Assembly (NCBI GenBank): GCA_030560485.1
Contig: JAKTTS010000285.1
Coordinates: forward strand, 1-20,318
Direction: 5' to 3'
Origin: Ascoidea tarda (nom. inval.)
Lineage: Eukaryota > Ascomycota > Saccharomycetes > Ascoideales > Ascoideaceae
Length of the DNA: 20,318 nt
The position numbers and the translations under genes are program-made. Numbering within the stretch: the first letter of the stretch is position 1; each line of letters starts with the position of its first letter. The notes under the pieces were generated by a model, which saw nothing but the letters and a program-made list of their open reading frames with translations, did no database searches and was not told where the DNA came from. Shown here piece by piece: positions 1 to 10,339 of the stretch.

Positions 1-50
<50 letters not shown>
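1..50 (+). repeat. (AAC)n microsatellite encoding poly-Asn
   Basis: Pure ACA/AAC/CAA trinucleotide tract reaching the left window edge. In the AZF1 frame it reads as 16 uninterrupted AAC (Asn) codons. Because one codon is repeated without synonymous changes, the tract is a likely site of length polymorphism. Confidence 0.95.
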
Positions 51-51
<1 letters not shown>

Positions 52-803
52 TTAATACTCAAGATTTCGATCAATCAAGTATTGATGCTTTAAACAGGAA
101 CCACCCTAAATTAGGCGCTACAAAAGTAGACCAACTAATGTTGATCATCAAAGCACGAAAAAATGGCCTCAAAAAGACAATCAATAGAGCTCCCGATGGC
201 TCAATTCTTGATAATGATGTTATCCCTCCTCCTGATCAATTAGTTGGTGGAATCGACAAATTGCCAAAGGATAACGCTCTTATTGAAAAAAAAAGACAAA
301 ATGGCTCCAAGATTCACCAATGTCAATATTGTCTCAAGACTTTTACTCAATCAACTCATTTAGAAGTCCATGTTAGATCGCATATAGGCTTTAAACCCTT
401 TAAGTGCCAATATTGTGGTAAAACCTTTACTCAAGGTGGGAACTTGAGAACGCATTCAAGATTACATACTGGCGAAAGACCCTTCAATTGTGATGTATGT
501 GGTAGAGACTTTTCAAGAAAGGGTAATTTAGCTCAGCATAAACTAACTCATGAAAACATTAAACCCTTTAAATGTGAATTGGATAACTGTGGTAAATCTT
601 TTACTCAACTAGGTAACTTAAAAGCTCATCAAAATAGATTTCACTCAGACACTCTTAATAGATTATCAAAACAATTAGCCGATCAAGATTTTGATATTGA
701 TTTGGTTCCAAGTAATGAAAAACTTTTAATTGAATATTTCCTAACTATTTACAAAAATTCAAATAGAGGTATTAAAGGTCGAGGCAAAAAAACAAAAAAG
801 TAA
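1..803 (+). CDS. AZF1: Azf1-type C2H2 zinc-finger transcription factor, 3' part
   Basis: The frame is open from the window edge (first full codon at 3) to TAA at 801-803, so the gene is cut at its 5' end; the ATG at 138 is internal. It begins with 16 AAC codons (poly-Asn), then a linker, then four C2H2 fingers at about 321-644. The fingers are in the Azf1 arrangement: CQYC, CQYCGKTF, CDVCGRDF and a fourth with the longer CELDNC spacing. The tail ends with the Azf1-like segment YFLTIYKNSNRGIKGRGK. In S. cerevisiae, Azf1 is a nuclear, asparagine-rich DNA-binding protein that activates carbon-source-dependent genes (CLN3 on glucose, cell-wall genes on non-fermentable carbon). The fingers, the tail and the Asn-rich region together support orthology. 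The target set in this species is inferred only. Confidence 0.93.
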
Positions 804-2145
804 TAAAATAATGATAAATGATAAAAAATTAGAAACCAATAAAAGATTTGAAATAGCTTTTTTTTAATTTTCATGTGTTTTCATATGATTTTTTTTTTTC
901 ATCTGTTAATGGATTTTTACTTATTCACTTCTTGGTTTATCTATTTATTTATTTATTCATTTATTCCATTTCATTTCGTTTCATTTCACTCACTCTACTT
1001 TATTTTATTTTATCTTTTTATTTATCTGTTAACCTACACATATATTTTTATTGGCTTATACTACAAATTAATTCAATTGGGAATGGAGGATTTAATAGCT
1101 AATTTTGAAATTTTTTATTTCTGAGATAAAAATGCAAAAAGGATATAATATTATATTTAAAATTCTTTTGTTTCAATTTATTTTATTGTATAATTATAAA
1201 ATTGTTTAATTCTGATAACATTTTTTTTTTAATCCAATTGTCATAATTACCTTTTGTTTATTTATTTATTTATTATTTTAAATTAAATCATCTTAAATTT
1301 TAGTTTTAATTCCATATTATTATTGGGTTTTTTTATGTTAATTTTTTTTTTTCTAAAAATTTTTTGTTTTAAATTATATTAAAAAAATTTTACAAAAAGG
1401 TTGTAAAATTAGCAGTTATGGTGGTTTTCTTTTCTTTTTTTTCAAAAAAAAAAAAATTAATTCAATTCTCTTATTTATAATTATTCTAGCTTACTCTTTA
1501 TTTCCTTTTAACACTCTAAAATATATATATATATATATACACATTTATAATGGATAAAAACTTTTAAAGTTATCTTTGAATGTAAACCAACCCTAACAAG
1601 GTAGTCAAGGAAGAAAAGTAGTGTCGATTTTAAGTAATAAATTCCGTAAAAGAATTATTTTTGTTTGTTCAAATCAAATCAAAGGGACGATATGAGGTAA
1701 AATCGAGGTAATGGAAAGAGCTACTTAAATAAAACCAACTCAATTGAAAATTAATTTAGTTTAGTTTAATTTAATTTAAAGAAATTTTATATTGGTTATA
1801 ATTCTAACTGAATTTAATGAAATTGAATATAAAAACTATGAGTAATATTATAATAGTGATAGGAATAATAAAGTAGGAATAATATTAAAACGGTTTAAAA
1901 TAAGTTAAGAGACGAAAAGAAAACAAGGTAAAAAAAACAAATAAAAAGAACAAAAGATAAAGAAAAAAAAAAAAGAAAAAAAAGAAGAAAACACAACACA
2001 ACACGACACAAAGATTTAGAAAAGAATATGAAAATAATAATCGAATAATATTGAATTGATTTGAATTGGAATTGGAATTGGAATTATTTTGTTTTGCTTT
2101 TGATTATTTTAATTTATTTCAGTTTAATTTGACTTGGTTTTAGAT
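804..2145. other. Convergent AZF1-CYB5 intergenic region, no gene recognised
   Basis: About 1.3 kb, strongly AT-rich, between the 3' ends of AZF1 (+) and CYB5 (-). It holds poly-T and poly-A tracts (for example around 885-900, 1335-1350 and 1440-1458), TTTA-type repeats near 945-960 and 1255-1275, a (TA)n tract at about 1521-1540, and A-rich runs at 1925-1990. Open frames at 873-1124 are T-rich low-complexity artefacts. The only less AT-rich stretch is about 1580-1735, which includes an AACCCTAA motif. No tRNA or snRNA signature was recognised. Confidence 0.7.
1589..1596 (+). promoter_or_regulatory. Possible Tbf1-type site (AACCCTAA)
   Basis: AACCCTAA matches the ARCCCTAA consensus of the TTAGGG-binding factor Tbf1. 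It lies about 50 bp downstream of a (TA)n tract in a gap with no protein gene. In several yeasts Tbf1 sites mark snoRNA or ribosomal-protein promoters. An 8-bp match can arise by chance and no target transcript is evident. Confidence 0.25.
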
Positions 2146-2514
2146 CTATTTTTTAAAAACTAAAAAATAGTAACCAGCAGCACTAATAGCAGCCAATACA
2201 GCAAAGATCATAGGTACAGGAGAAGCTTGTCCGGAAGAAGTAGAAGCAGCAGCAGATGAGTTTTTTGCAACAGAAGTTGGATCTATAATGCCAATTAACA
2301 AAGGTTCCAACATTTCTCTTGCATCTTCAGAATGGCCGATATCATCGAATGGACCGGTGGCATCGATTCCACCACAGTCAATCATAACTTCTTCACCACC
2401 TGGATGTTCATCTAAGAAAGAAGTGCAATCGTAGACTTTGCCCTCGATGACCATCCACAAGTCATCTCTGGTGTTGTGGGCTTCTATCTCTTCAAAAGTA
2501 AAAATTTTAGACAT
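2146..2514 (-). CDS. CYB5: Cytochrome b5, tail-anchored
   Basis: A 122-aa protein, close to the 120 aa of yeast Cyb5. The heme domain fills residues 1-75. The axial ligands are visible: His37 in DEHPGGEE and His61 in FDDIGHSEDA. A Ser/Ala-rich linker (about 80-98) leads to one hydrophobic segment at about 101-119, followed by KK, which fits a C-terminal tail anchor in the endoplasmic reticulum. The family donates electrons to ER desaturases and hydroxylases in sterol, sphingolipid and fatty-acid synthesis, and takes them from cytochrome b5 reductase or P450 reductase. The start is the first ATG (complement of 2512-2514) and matches the usual N-terminus. It is divergent from BZZ1 across a 756-bp intergenic region. 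Confidence 0.96.
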   Translation of the reverse strand: MSKIFTFEEIEAHNTRDDLWMVIEGKVYDCTSFLDEHPGGEEVMIDCGGIDATGPFDDIGHSEDAREMLEPLLIGIIDPTSVAKNSSAAASTSSGQASPVPMIFAVLAAISAAGYYFLVFKK

Positions 2515-3270
2515 ATTGAATCAGTAGGGAGTAATGAGAAGATCAAATCAAACAAAAACAACAAAAAATTGAAAAAACACAAGAAAAAGACAAGTTTTTG
2601 AGATAGATTTAGGCTAAAGAAGACTAGTGGATTAAATCGAGTATAAATAAAAGCCAACAAGAAAATGCTCAACAGAGAAAAAAAAACTGAAAATTTAGAA
2701 ATAAACGAAAAACAGCCAATGGATAGGAATTTTATTGTCAGAATCCAGGGGCGCGGCTGGGTGATGCAACTAGGTAAGCTCATAGTATGTGATGGGTAAT
2801 ACTCGGTAGTTACAGTTATCGGGACGCACTGTCGCCCGGTGGAAAACGAATGCACTTTTATTCCACATTTGGATAAATTTCGTTATCAGTACTCTTTATC
2901 TCGAGAGCAAACGCAGTCGAGACTCTCAGAAGAAAGGTCTTCTCTGGAAACAGAAAGCAGCACAAAGTTATCGCTGCGCTGCTGAAAATGCTCGAAAAAG
3001 TGGCAAAAATGGGCAGTAAAGGAAGCAAGCTCGTTTCGCTCGTTTCAGCAGACCCCCTGAGAGAAAGACGGAGAAAGGGGGCTGGTATGTGTAACCCTGT
3101 CTTTTATTGTAAACCTCCGCTTTGAGGTCTATTGTTGTTGGTGCACACCCCTTTTTGTCCCTAAGGGGTCTACATGGTAAAGGCCAACACAGATAAGTGA
3201 CGCTGTTGAAGGATGAGCAGTTGATGAGCAGTTGATAAGAACCGAAAGACCAACAGTCAATGTATATCAA
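2515..3270. promoter_or_regulatory. Divergent CYB5/BZZ1 promoter region
   Basis: 756 bp without a protein gene. The CYB5-proximal part (2515-2735) is AT-rich. From about 2740 to 3230 the sequence becomes markedly richer in G and C. A hairpin can form at 3147-3169 (stem ACCCCTT/AAGGGGT, 9-nt loop), and a looser C-run/G-run pairing spans about 3053-3082. Short upstream ORFs lie just before BZZ1 (listed separately). The frame that crosses this region on the minus strand (2968-3411) overlaps the BZZ1 start and resembles nothing known. No assignable activator site was identified with confidence. Confidence 0.6.
3213..3235 (+). other. Two tandem overlapping three-codon uORFs before BZZ1
   Basis: An 11-bp unit, ATGAGCAGTTG, is tandemly duplicated, giving two identical minimal reading frames, ATG-AGC-AGT-TGA, at 3213-3224 and 3224-3235. 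The stop of the first and the start of the second share one base (TGATG). Both end 36 bp or more upstream of the BZZ1 ATG. The arrangement is directly visible; a role in translation depends on the transcript starting upstream of 3213, which is not known. Confidence 0.55.
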
Positions 3271-3316
3271 ATGGCAACAATGGAGGTACAGAATTCGGAG
3301 AAGTTGGAAGAGTTGA
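3260..3316 (+). other. uORF overlapping the BZZ1 start
   Basis: An ATG at 3260 opens an 18-codon frame that ends with TGA at 3314-3316, in a different frame from BZZ1 and overlapping its first codons. If included in the mRNA it would compete with the BZZ1 ATGs at 3271 and 3280. Inference from sequence only. Confidence 0.45.
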
Positions 3317-5379
3317 AGTTTGGAAATGAGTTGAGAAACTATTTTGATCCTATTCAAGAGTGGATTTTGACCAACATCAACTGGTTGAGTGAGATCGAGA
3401 GCTTTTACCAAAGAAGAAGTGAGGTTGAAAAGGAGTATTCAATGAGATTGAAGAATCTTTCAGATGAATATTTCAGAAAGAAATCAAATATATCCACTAA
3501 TTTATCAGTTGGAAATAATCCGGTGATTACCCCTGGGTCATTAGAGAACCAAACATTAAATACTTGGACAAATTATTTAAATTTAATTGAATTGATGTCT
3601 ATTGAAAAATTGAAATTTGCAAACAGTTATAACAAGGAGATTTTGAATAATATCAACTATTTAAAGAAGAATTTGAATTTGATCAACAATAAGATTATCA
3701 AGTTTAATAGTAATTTAAGTAAGAAATTGCAGGTTAATTATAACAATTTAAAGAAAAAAAAGGTCAGTTATTATGCTGATTGTCAAGCAATGGAGAATTT
3801 ACGAAATAAATTACAACGGACAAATAATAATGAAAAAGTTATGAAAAACTTTGAAAAATGTAAGATCAAGATGAATATTTCAAAGAATGAGTATATCATA
3901 TCAATCAATGTTTGTAATAGGCTAAAGGATAAATACTATTACCAAGACTTGCCTGAGATTTTAGACTCACTACAAGATTTAAACGAATTCAAGACTAAAA
4001 TTTTAAATAATATTTGGGGATTATCAAGTGAATTTGAAATGAATAGCTTGGGATTTTTAATTGAACAACTAAAGGGCAATAAAGAAAATATTGGAAGAAA
4101 CTTGATTAATTTGGATTCGATTATGTTTATTAAACATAATGTTAATAAGAATTGGAATGAAAAATTGGATTTTTATTTTGAACCTTCACCAATTTGGCAT
4201 GATGACGAGAATCTAGCAATTAATGAAGAAGAGTTGATTGTATTGAAAAAGGATTTAAAGATTTCATCAAATAATTACAAAAAATTGATGGAAGATTTAA
4301 ATTTCGAGAAAACCAATTTAAATAAGCTACTACTTCATAAAAATGAATTATTAAATGAAGTTATTGATAATAATAGTAATAACAGCAACAATAGTATTGA
4401 AGATAGTGTTATTAAATCAACTAAAATTGACCATTTTAATCAAAATTATACTACAAGTTATAATAATTACTTGGAAAATTTAGAAAAATTTATTAATTTA
4501 GATAACGAAAAACTTAAAAGTGAGGTTGAAATTCAAATTATTCAAAATTCAGTATCGCCAGACACTGATTTATCGTATAATGAACCCATCGAAACGAAAA
4601 AGAAAAGTAAATTTAGAATTTTTACAAAGGATAAAGATATTTCAAAGAAAAATGAAGCAATAAATGAAACTCTATCACCTAGTACTTCACATATAAATTC
4701 CTTGACAAACTCAACTACAAATTTGACTATAAACTCAAAAGAAAACGGGAAACCCAAGAGAGTCTCGACGTTATTTCATGGATTTAGAAAAGGCGGCAGA
4801 AAATCGTCAGTGACTATGAATTCAAATAACCATAATAGTGATTTGATGAGCAATTACAGTCAGTCTTCGGGACCAAGCTTGCTGAATAATTTAGGAGCCC
4901 AGGGAACGAACAACAGCAGAAGCTTTAGCAATTTGAATAATTTGGGCAACAGCAGCAGCACCAGCTTTGAGGCAAACGCAACGACGTTATATCCCTACTC
5001 CAAAGACGGTGGCGATGAGGTGTCGGTCGCGGTGGGTGAGCCGTTACAGGTGCTCGTAGCCGACGACGGATCGGGATGGACACGCGTACGCAAACCGGAC
5101 CAGCAAACCGGATTGGTGCCTAGCTCGTACATCCGTGTCGAGCAACGCAGTGGACCAGCACGAAAACAAGGTCCGAAGGTCGTCCCCAGAAAAACGGGTA
5201 AGCAGATGCAGTACTGCCACGTGCTTTACGACTACAGTGGGGATGGTGACGACGAGGTGAGCGTTCAAAAGGGCGACAAGGTCGTGATTGTGGAGCGTGA
5301 TGACGGCAGCGGCTGGACAATGGGCGAGCTCCGCGGCCGAAGAGGGTTGGTGCCGACAAGCTATGTCAGCATTCTATAA
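3271..5379 (+). CDS. BZZ1: Bzz1-like F-BAR and double SH3 protein
   Basis: A 702-aa protein from the first in-frame ATG at 3271. A second ATG at 3280 has A at -3 and is an alternative start; the frame extends upstream to 3232 only through a TTG. An FCH/F-BAR domain opens the protein (FGNELRNYFDPIQEW, then FYQRRSEVEKEYSMRLKNL), with SVGNNPVITPGSLENQ matching yeast Bzz1. Helical coiled-coil sequence runs to about residue 430, then a Ser/Asn-rich linker, then SH3-1 (about 571-628) and SH3-2 (about 647 to the C-terminus), each with ALYDY-like, DDGSGW and GLVP-SY motifs. Bzz1 works with Las17/WASP at cortical actin patches to promote actin assembly and vesicle scission in endocytosis. The F-BAR half is AT-rich, while the SH3 half uses mostly G/C-ending codons. 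BZZ1 lies 5' of ARF3 on the same strand, 541 bp away. Confidence 0.95.
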   Translation: MATMEVQNSEKLEELKFGNELRNYFDPIQEWILTNINWLSEIESFYQRRSEVEKEYSMRLKNLSDEYFRKKSNISTNLSVGNNPVITPGSLENQTLNTWTNYLNLIELMSIEKLKFANSYNKEILNNINYLKKNLNLINNKIIKFNSNLSKKLQVNYNNLKKKKVSYYADCQAMENLRNKLQRTNNNEKVMKNFEKCKIKMNISKNEYIISINVCNRLKDKYYYQDLPEILDSLQDLNEFKTKILNNIWGLSSEFEMNSLGFLIEQLKGNKENIGRNLINLDSIMFIKHNVNKNWNEKLDFYFEPSPIWHDDENLAINEEELIVLKKDLKISSNNYKKLMEDLNFEKTNLNKLLLHKNELLNEVIDNNSNNSNNSIEDSVIKSTKIDHFNQNYTTSYNNYLENLEKFINLDNEKLKSEVEIQIIQNSVSPDTDLSYNEPIETKKKSKFRIFTKDKDISKKNEAINETLSPSTSHINSLTNSTTNLTINSKENGKPKRVSTLFHGFRKGGRKSSVTMNSNNHNSDLMSNYSQSSGPSLLNNLGAQGTNNSRSFSNLNNLGNSSSTSFEANATTLYPYSKDGGDEVSVAVGEPLQVLVADDGSGWTRVRKPDQQTGLVPSSYIRVEQRSGPARKQGPKVVPRKTGKQMQYCHVLYDYSGDGDDEVSVQKGDKVVIVERDDGSGWTMGELRGRRGLVPTSYVSIL

Positions 5380-6469
<1,090 letters not shown>

Positions 6470-7269
6470 TCAAAAACATTATAACCAAATCAATTGAAAC
6501 GATTGAAACAATCGAAACAACCGAAACAATCGAAACAATCGAAACAATCAAAAATCAAAAATCAAAAATCAAAAAAAATAAACAATTATCTAAAAATAAT
6601 CTTGTTCAAAACCTTTTTGCTCATAATTCTTTTCCATTCCCAACTGACTTTCTTTTTAATTCATTATTTATCTTTACTTGATTATTTTAAAAGTATTTCA
6701 TGATTATTTCATAATTTCTATATCAATTAGCTTATTTTTTATAATTTTATTCTCATTTATTATTTTTTGTATTTTCTTTTCTTTTCTTTTCTTTTCACTC
6801 AATGTTTGAGTCTTTTAATTGTTTAATTTTGTTTGTTTTAATCATTTTATATATCTCTTTTTGTTTAATTTTATTGTATCTTTAAGTTATATCATTTATA
6901 TTAGTTATAGTTATAGTTATAGTTATAGTTATAGTTATATTAGTTATATTAGTTATTAGTTAGATCATTTTTATCATTTTCCATTTTTATCATTTTTATC
7001 ATTTTTATCATTTTTATTGCTTTTTTGGTATTCTTTATAATCTTAATTATAATCTTAATTACATATACTTATACTTACTAATAGAGAGATGAGCTTATTT
7101 AATGTTTGTATGTTTTTATGTTTGTATGTTTGTATGTCTGTATGTTTGTAAAGCGGTTTTATTAAAATTGGTTAAATTAACAAATCAATTCATTAAATAG
7201 TTAGTTAATTAATCAATTAATTAGTTTATTTATATATATTTATTTATGAAATAGTTAAACAATTTCAAT
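6470..7269. other. Convergent ARF3-RPS7 intergenic region rich in simple repeats
   Basis: 800 bp of AT-rich DNA between two 3' ends. Simple repeats occupy much of it: 9-bp and 7-bp units just after ARF3, CTTTT repeats at about 6776-6796, AGTTAT repeats at about 6904-6940, CATTTTTAT-type repeats at about 6966-7015 and TGTTTGTA-type repeats at about 7101-7150. Presumed 3' UTRs and polyadenylation signals of both genes lie here but cannot be delimited. No gene was recognised. Confidence 0.7.
6496..6570 (+). repeat. 9-bp then 7-bp tandem repeats in the ARF3 3' flank
   Basis: Six 9-bp units of the GAAACAATC type run from 6496 to 6549 (first unit GAAACGATT, third GAAACAACC), followed directly by three AAAAATC units at 6550-6570. 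They begin 27 bp after the ARF3 stop. Because the 9-bp period is a multiple of three, reading frames stay open on both strands; these frames are not genes. Confidence 0.9.
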
Positions 7270-8434
7270 TTAAAAGGCTTCATTTGGAATTTCAAAGACA
7301 ACTTGTTTACCAGTTAATTTCTTGTAAACAGATTGGAAAGTCTCCAATTTATAATCAACAGATGAGGATTCCTTGGAATCTAATAAAATCTTTTGAATTT
7401 TGCTACCACCAACTAAATATTTAACTCTCTTACCAACAATCTCTGTAGGATAAACTAAATCTTCCAAAATTTTATCGTGAACAACTGTCAAAGTTCTTGA
7501 TCTTGGTCTCTTTTGAGTTTGTCTGGCACGACGACCAGGTTTTGGTAAAATACGACGTTGAGCTAAAAAGATAACATGATGATCAGAGAACTTCTTTTCC
7601 AATTCTCTAGTTAATCTAGTTTGAACCTTGTGAAATAAACTTAAAGATGGAACTGGAACCATAATAATAATAGCTTTTTTACCACCGGTAATTTCAACCT
7701 ATTAAATCCAAAAAAGAATAGTTAGTAAACAAGTTCGTAATTTCATTAAGTAATATAAATAACCAAATATTAAAGTGTTGAAAAATTGAAATTTCGTGAG
7801 AGAATAAATATTAATTATATTAAAAAAAAATAAAAAAAATAATCAATTAGATACAAACAAACAAAAGACTCATAGTCTATACTACTTTTGTTTGATATCT
7901 TTTTTATAGGTTGTGAAAATTGATATGATTTAATAAATAACAGATTTTAATTAAAAATTTGACTTGATTTACTCTTTCGATCAGTTCTATTTACCATATT
8001 TTTTAATGATTCATGAAAAAAATAATGTTTATATTGATAACTTTTCTCCAACAACCAATTAAAAAATTATTTATGATCACTTTCATTTGATTTGAATCGA
8101 ATTGATGTTGTGAAATTTTTCAGAATAAAAAGAGGTAAAGGTACTCAATAACTCCATATAAATTTTAGTTCTTTGAAACTTTTACATTTTGTATTTTCAT
8201 ATCTTCTTTTTAGACGAATTTCATTTCTCTTACGTGTTGTTCATTCTTAACTGTTCCCAACGATTAAAAATAAATGAGATGAGAATTACTTACTTCTTTG
8301 ACAGCATGGAATTGTAAAGGTCTTAAGTCAGCTTTTAAGTCTGGAGAGTGAGCTTCCAAGTCAACAAGAGCTTGAGCGACTTGTAATTCAAGAGAAGTTG
8401 GAGTAATATTCAAAACTTTGTTGGCAGCTGACAT
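7270..8434 (-). CDS. RPS7: 40S ribosomal protein S7 (eS7), one intron
   Basis: Two exons on the minus strand. Exon 1 is complement 8294-8434 (47 codons, starting [18 protein letters not shown]). Exon 2 is complement 7270-7698. Together they encode 189 aa, the normal eS7 length. Joined at GAA|GTT they give the conserved run through QFHAVKE into VEITGGKKA, followed by [29 protein letters not shown] and [18 protein letters not shown]. eS7 is a small-subunit protein needed for 18S rRNA processing and 40S assembly. The intron position is like that of S. cerevisiae RPS7A and RPS7B, near the end of the N-terminal region. The promoter has Cbf1- and Tbf1-like motifs. Splice sites were placed by protein continuity and consensus signals, so they are well supported. 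Confidence 0.96.
7699..8293 (-). other. RPS7 spliceosomal intron
   Basis: 595 nt on the minus strand. Donor GTAAGT (complement of 8288-8293), perfect TACTAAC branch site (complement of 7721-7727), and TAG acceptor (complement of 7699-7701), about 20 nt after the branch site. The intron is phase 0 and AT-rich. No convincing box C/D pair for an intronic snoRNA was found on the sense strand. Confidence 0.93.
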
Positions 8435-9421
8435 ATTGGGCTCTATTGTGATGTTATAATATATTGAAATAATATTATTATAGTATAATATATCTGTCTG
8501 ATCTTGAGTCGATATTGGATTATTTCAAGAAGCTCTGAATTTTTTTGCAAAACGAAATATAATGGACAGTATCATGCAAGTAAGGACGATGAAAATGAGA
8601 AAAAGTGCAGTGCGTGGAAAATCGTGCGGTGAGAACAAGAAAATAAGGCCTGTAAAGCCTCTCTGAGGACTCTTCTAGGCCCAAGCACGCTTCCACTACA
8701 GCTCACAGCACCTCAGGGCCTTCAGAACACCGCCCGTAAAAGCGTTGAAAAAAACGGACGAAGAGTAGAAAACATGAAGTTACGAGCGCTGCTCAAACAT
8801 GTTCTAAATGCAGAGCTCACGTGAATGTATTTAGGGTTATTATAGCCCTAAACATAGCTCTCAGCAGCAAAACGATCTTTTGCTCTTTTGGGCTGAGGAT
8901 GGTTGAGTGAGCACAAGGAAAGAGAATAATCTTGCGAATACAGTTTGAAACACTTCGGACATTTCATAAACGCTTATCAAAGCTATCAAATCAAGATCAA
9001 AGTTTCTATTATTTAGTGAAATATATTGTGCCAGTTGCGAGTTAGAAGTTATGAATATTAATTAATAATTTAAACTAAATAAACTATAGAAATAGAAGAA
9101 ATAAATAAATAAAAAAAAAATAGAGAAATAAAATTTTAAAAACAAAGCAACCAATAATAAGTGTTTTTGTTATTTTCATTATTTAAGATTCAAAAGTATT
9201 GATAACCTTAAAACAATCTATTTACAAATAAAATTATATCAAAATAAATTAAAAGAATATTTTTCATCCTGACAGAAAGGTTGTTTGAAATATTATTAGT
9301 TTAGAAAATCCAGTTTATGACTTTTTTTTAGATTTTCAGTTTTCGATTTTTTTAAAATTTCATCTGAATATTTTCCATTTATATTATTCTTTTCAATTAG
9401 ACCATTTGTAGATTAATTAGT
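8435..9421. other. RPS7 promoter and AAC 3' flank
   Basis: 987 bp between the RPS7 start and the AAC stop, both genes on the minus strand. About 8435-8530 is AT-rich leader. About 8560-8960 is a GC-rich island holding the Cbf1/Tbf1-like module. About 9000-9421 returns to AT-rich sequence and should contain the AAC 3' UTR. No gene or structural RNA was recognised. Confidence 0.65.
8817..8852 (-). promoter_or_regulatory. Cbf1/Tbf1-like element pair upstream of RPS7
   Basis: TCACGTGA (8817-8824, a palindromic E-box of the Cbf1 type) is followed after 5 bp by TTTAGGG (8830-8836) and its inverted partner CCCTAAA (8846-8852), matching Tbf1's TTAGGG/ARCCCTAA specificity. The module lies about 385-420 bp upstream of the RPS7 ATG. 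Tbf1 plus Cbf1 is the known ribosomal-protein promoter arrangement of Candida albicans. The motifs are directly visible; occupancy is inferred. Confidence 0.7.
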
Positions 9422-10339
9422 TTATTTGAATTTCTTTCCAAATAATAACAATTGTAGTTGATCGTACATGGAGATGACAGCAGCACCGGCAACACCTCTT
9501 AAAATGTTAGCACCACAACCTTTGAATAAGGATGGAACACCTTCAGCAGCAACAATCTTCTTGAAACAGTCAAAGGTACCATCATATTTGACAGCTTGAC
9601 CAGATGTCATCATCATTCTTCTTCTGACGGTATCTAATGGATAAGAAGCGGTGGAAGCACCAGTGGTAACACACCAACCGAGTAAGAATGAGGCTAAGAA
9701 GTTACCTTCCAAGTTACCGGTTAAAACAACTGGTTTTAAGGAATCATATAAACCAAAGTATAAACCTCTGTAAACAATAATACCAACAACAGATGGACCA
9801 AAACCTCTGTATAAACCAGCAAGACCATCAGATTGAATAGTCTTTTTGTAAACGTCAATCAAACCGTTAAATTGTCTTTCACCACCAGCTTTTTTAACAG
9901 ATTTAGCATCATTGGCCAATCTGGTTCTAGCATAATCTAAAGAGTAAACAAATAACAAAGACAAAGCTCCGGCAGCACCACCAGAAGCTAAGTTACCAGC
10001 AAACCAAGTCCAGTAACCTTCTTCTCTCTTGAAAGCAAATAAAGATTTGATTTTATCTTTGAAAGCAAAATTCAAAGCTTGAGTTGGGAAATATCTGATA
10101 ACGTTAGCAGTGTTACCTCTCCAGAAAGAGACAATACCTTCTTCACCAGCAGTTCTCTTGAAACAGTCAATGATACCACCGTATTTGTGAGACAAACGAC
10201 CTTGTTTGATCATTTCATCTTGATTTTGAATTAATAATTTAACTCTTTCAATAGGAGCAGCAGCGGTTTTAGCAACGGCAGCTGAAACACCTCCCATAAG
10301 GAAATCAATCAAAAAATTGGATTCTTTTTTTTCACCCAT
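9422..10339 (-). CDS. PET9: Mitochondrial ADP/ATP carrier
   Basis: A 305-aa member of the mitochondrial carrier family, the usual AAC length. Three repeats of about 100 residues are visible. The family signatures are PIERVK (29-34), a diverged SLDYAR (133-138) and PLDTVR (234-239). The ADP/ATP-carrier hallmark RRRMMM is at 239-244. The protein exchanges cytosolic ADP for matrix ATP across the inner membrane and supplies the cell with respiratory ATP. The N-terminus is short, like Pet9/Aac3 rather than Aac1 extensions, and no cleavable presequence is evident. Codon choice is strongly biased, as expected for an abundant protein. It is divergent from the LAA2-like gene. Which of the S. cerevisiae paralogues it corresponds to cannot be decided here, so the symbol stands for the family. 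Confidence 0.96.
   Translation of the reverse strand: MGEKKESNFLIDFLMGGVSAAVAKTAAAPIERVKLLIQNQDEMIKQGRLSHKYGGIIDCFKRTAGEEGIVSFWRGNTANVIRYFPTQALNFAFKDKIKSLFAFKREEGYWTWFAGNLASGGAAGALSLLFVYSLDYARTRLANDAKSVKKAGGERQFNGLIDVYKKTIQSDGLAGLYRGFGPSVVGIIVYRGLYFGLYDSLKPVVLTGNLEGNFLASFLLGWCVTTGASTASYPLDTVRRRMMMTSGQAVKYDGTFDCFKKIVAAEGVPSLFKGCGANILRGVAGAAVISMYDQLQLLLFGKKFK

Noticed and set aside
873-1124. Short plus-strand frames rich in Phe/Leu/Ile
   Set aside because: T-rich low-complexity DNA after AZF1; two overlapping frames, no domain, no codon structure.
3232-3270. Upstream extension of BZZ1
   Set aside because: Starts at TTG, not ATG; the Bzz1 N-terminus aligns after the ATGs at 3271/3280.
2968-3411. 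147-codon minus-strand frame across the CYB5/BZZ1 promoter
   Set aside because: Overlaps the well-supported BZZ1 start on the other strand and resembles no family.
7699-8293. snoRNA inside the RPS7 intron
   Set aside because: No properly ordered box C/box D pair or convincing H/ACA layout on the sense strand.
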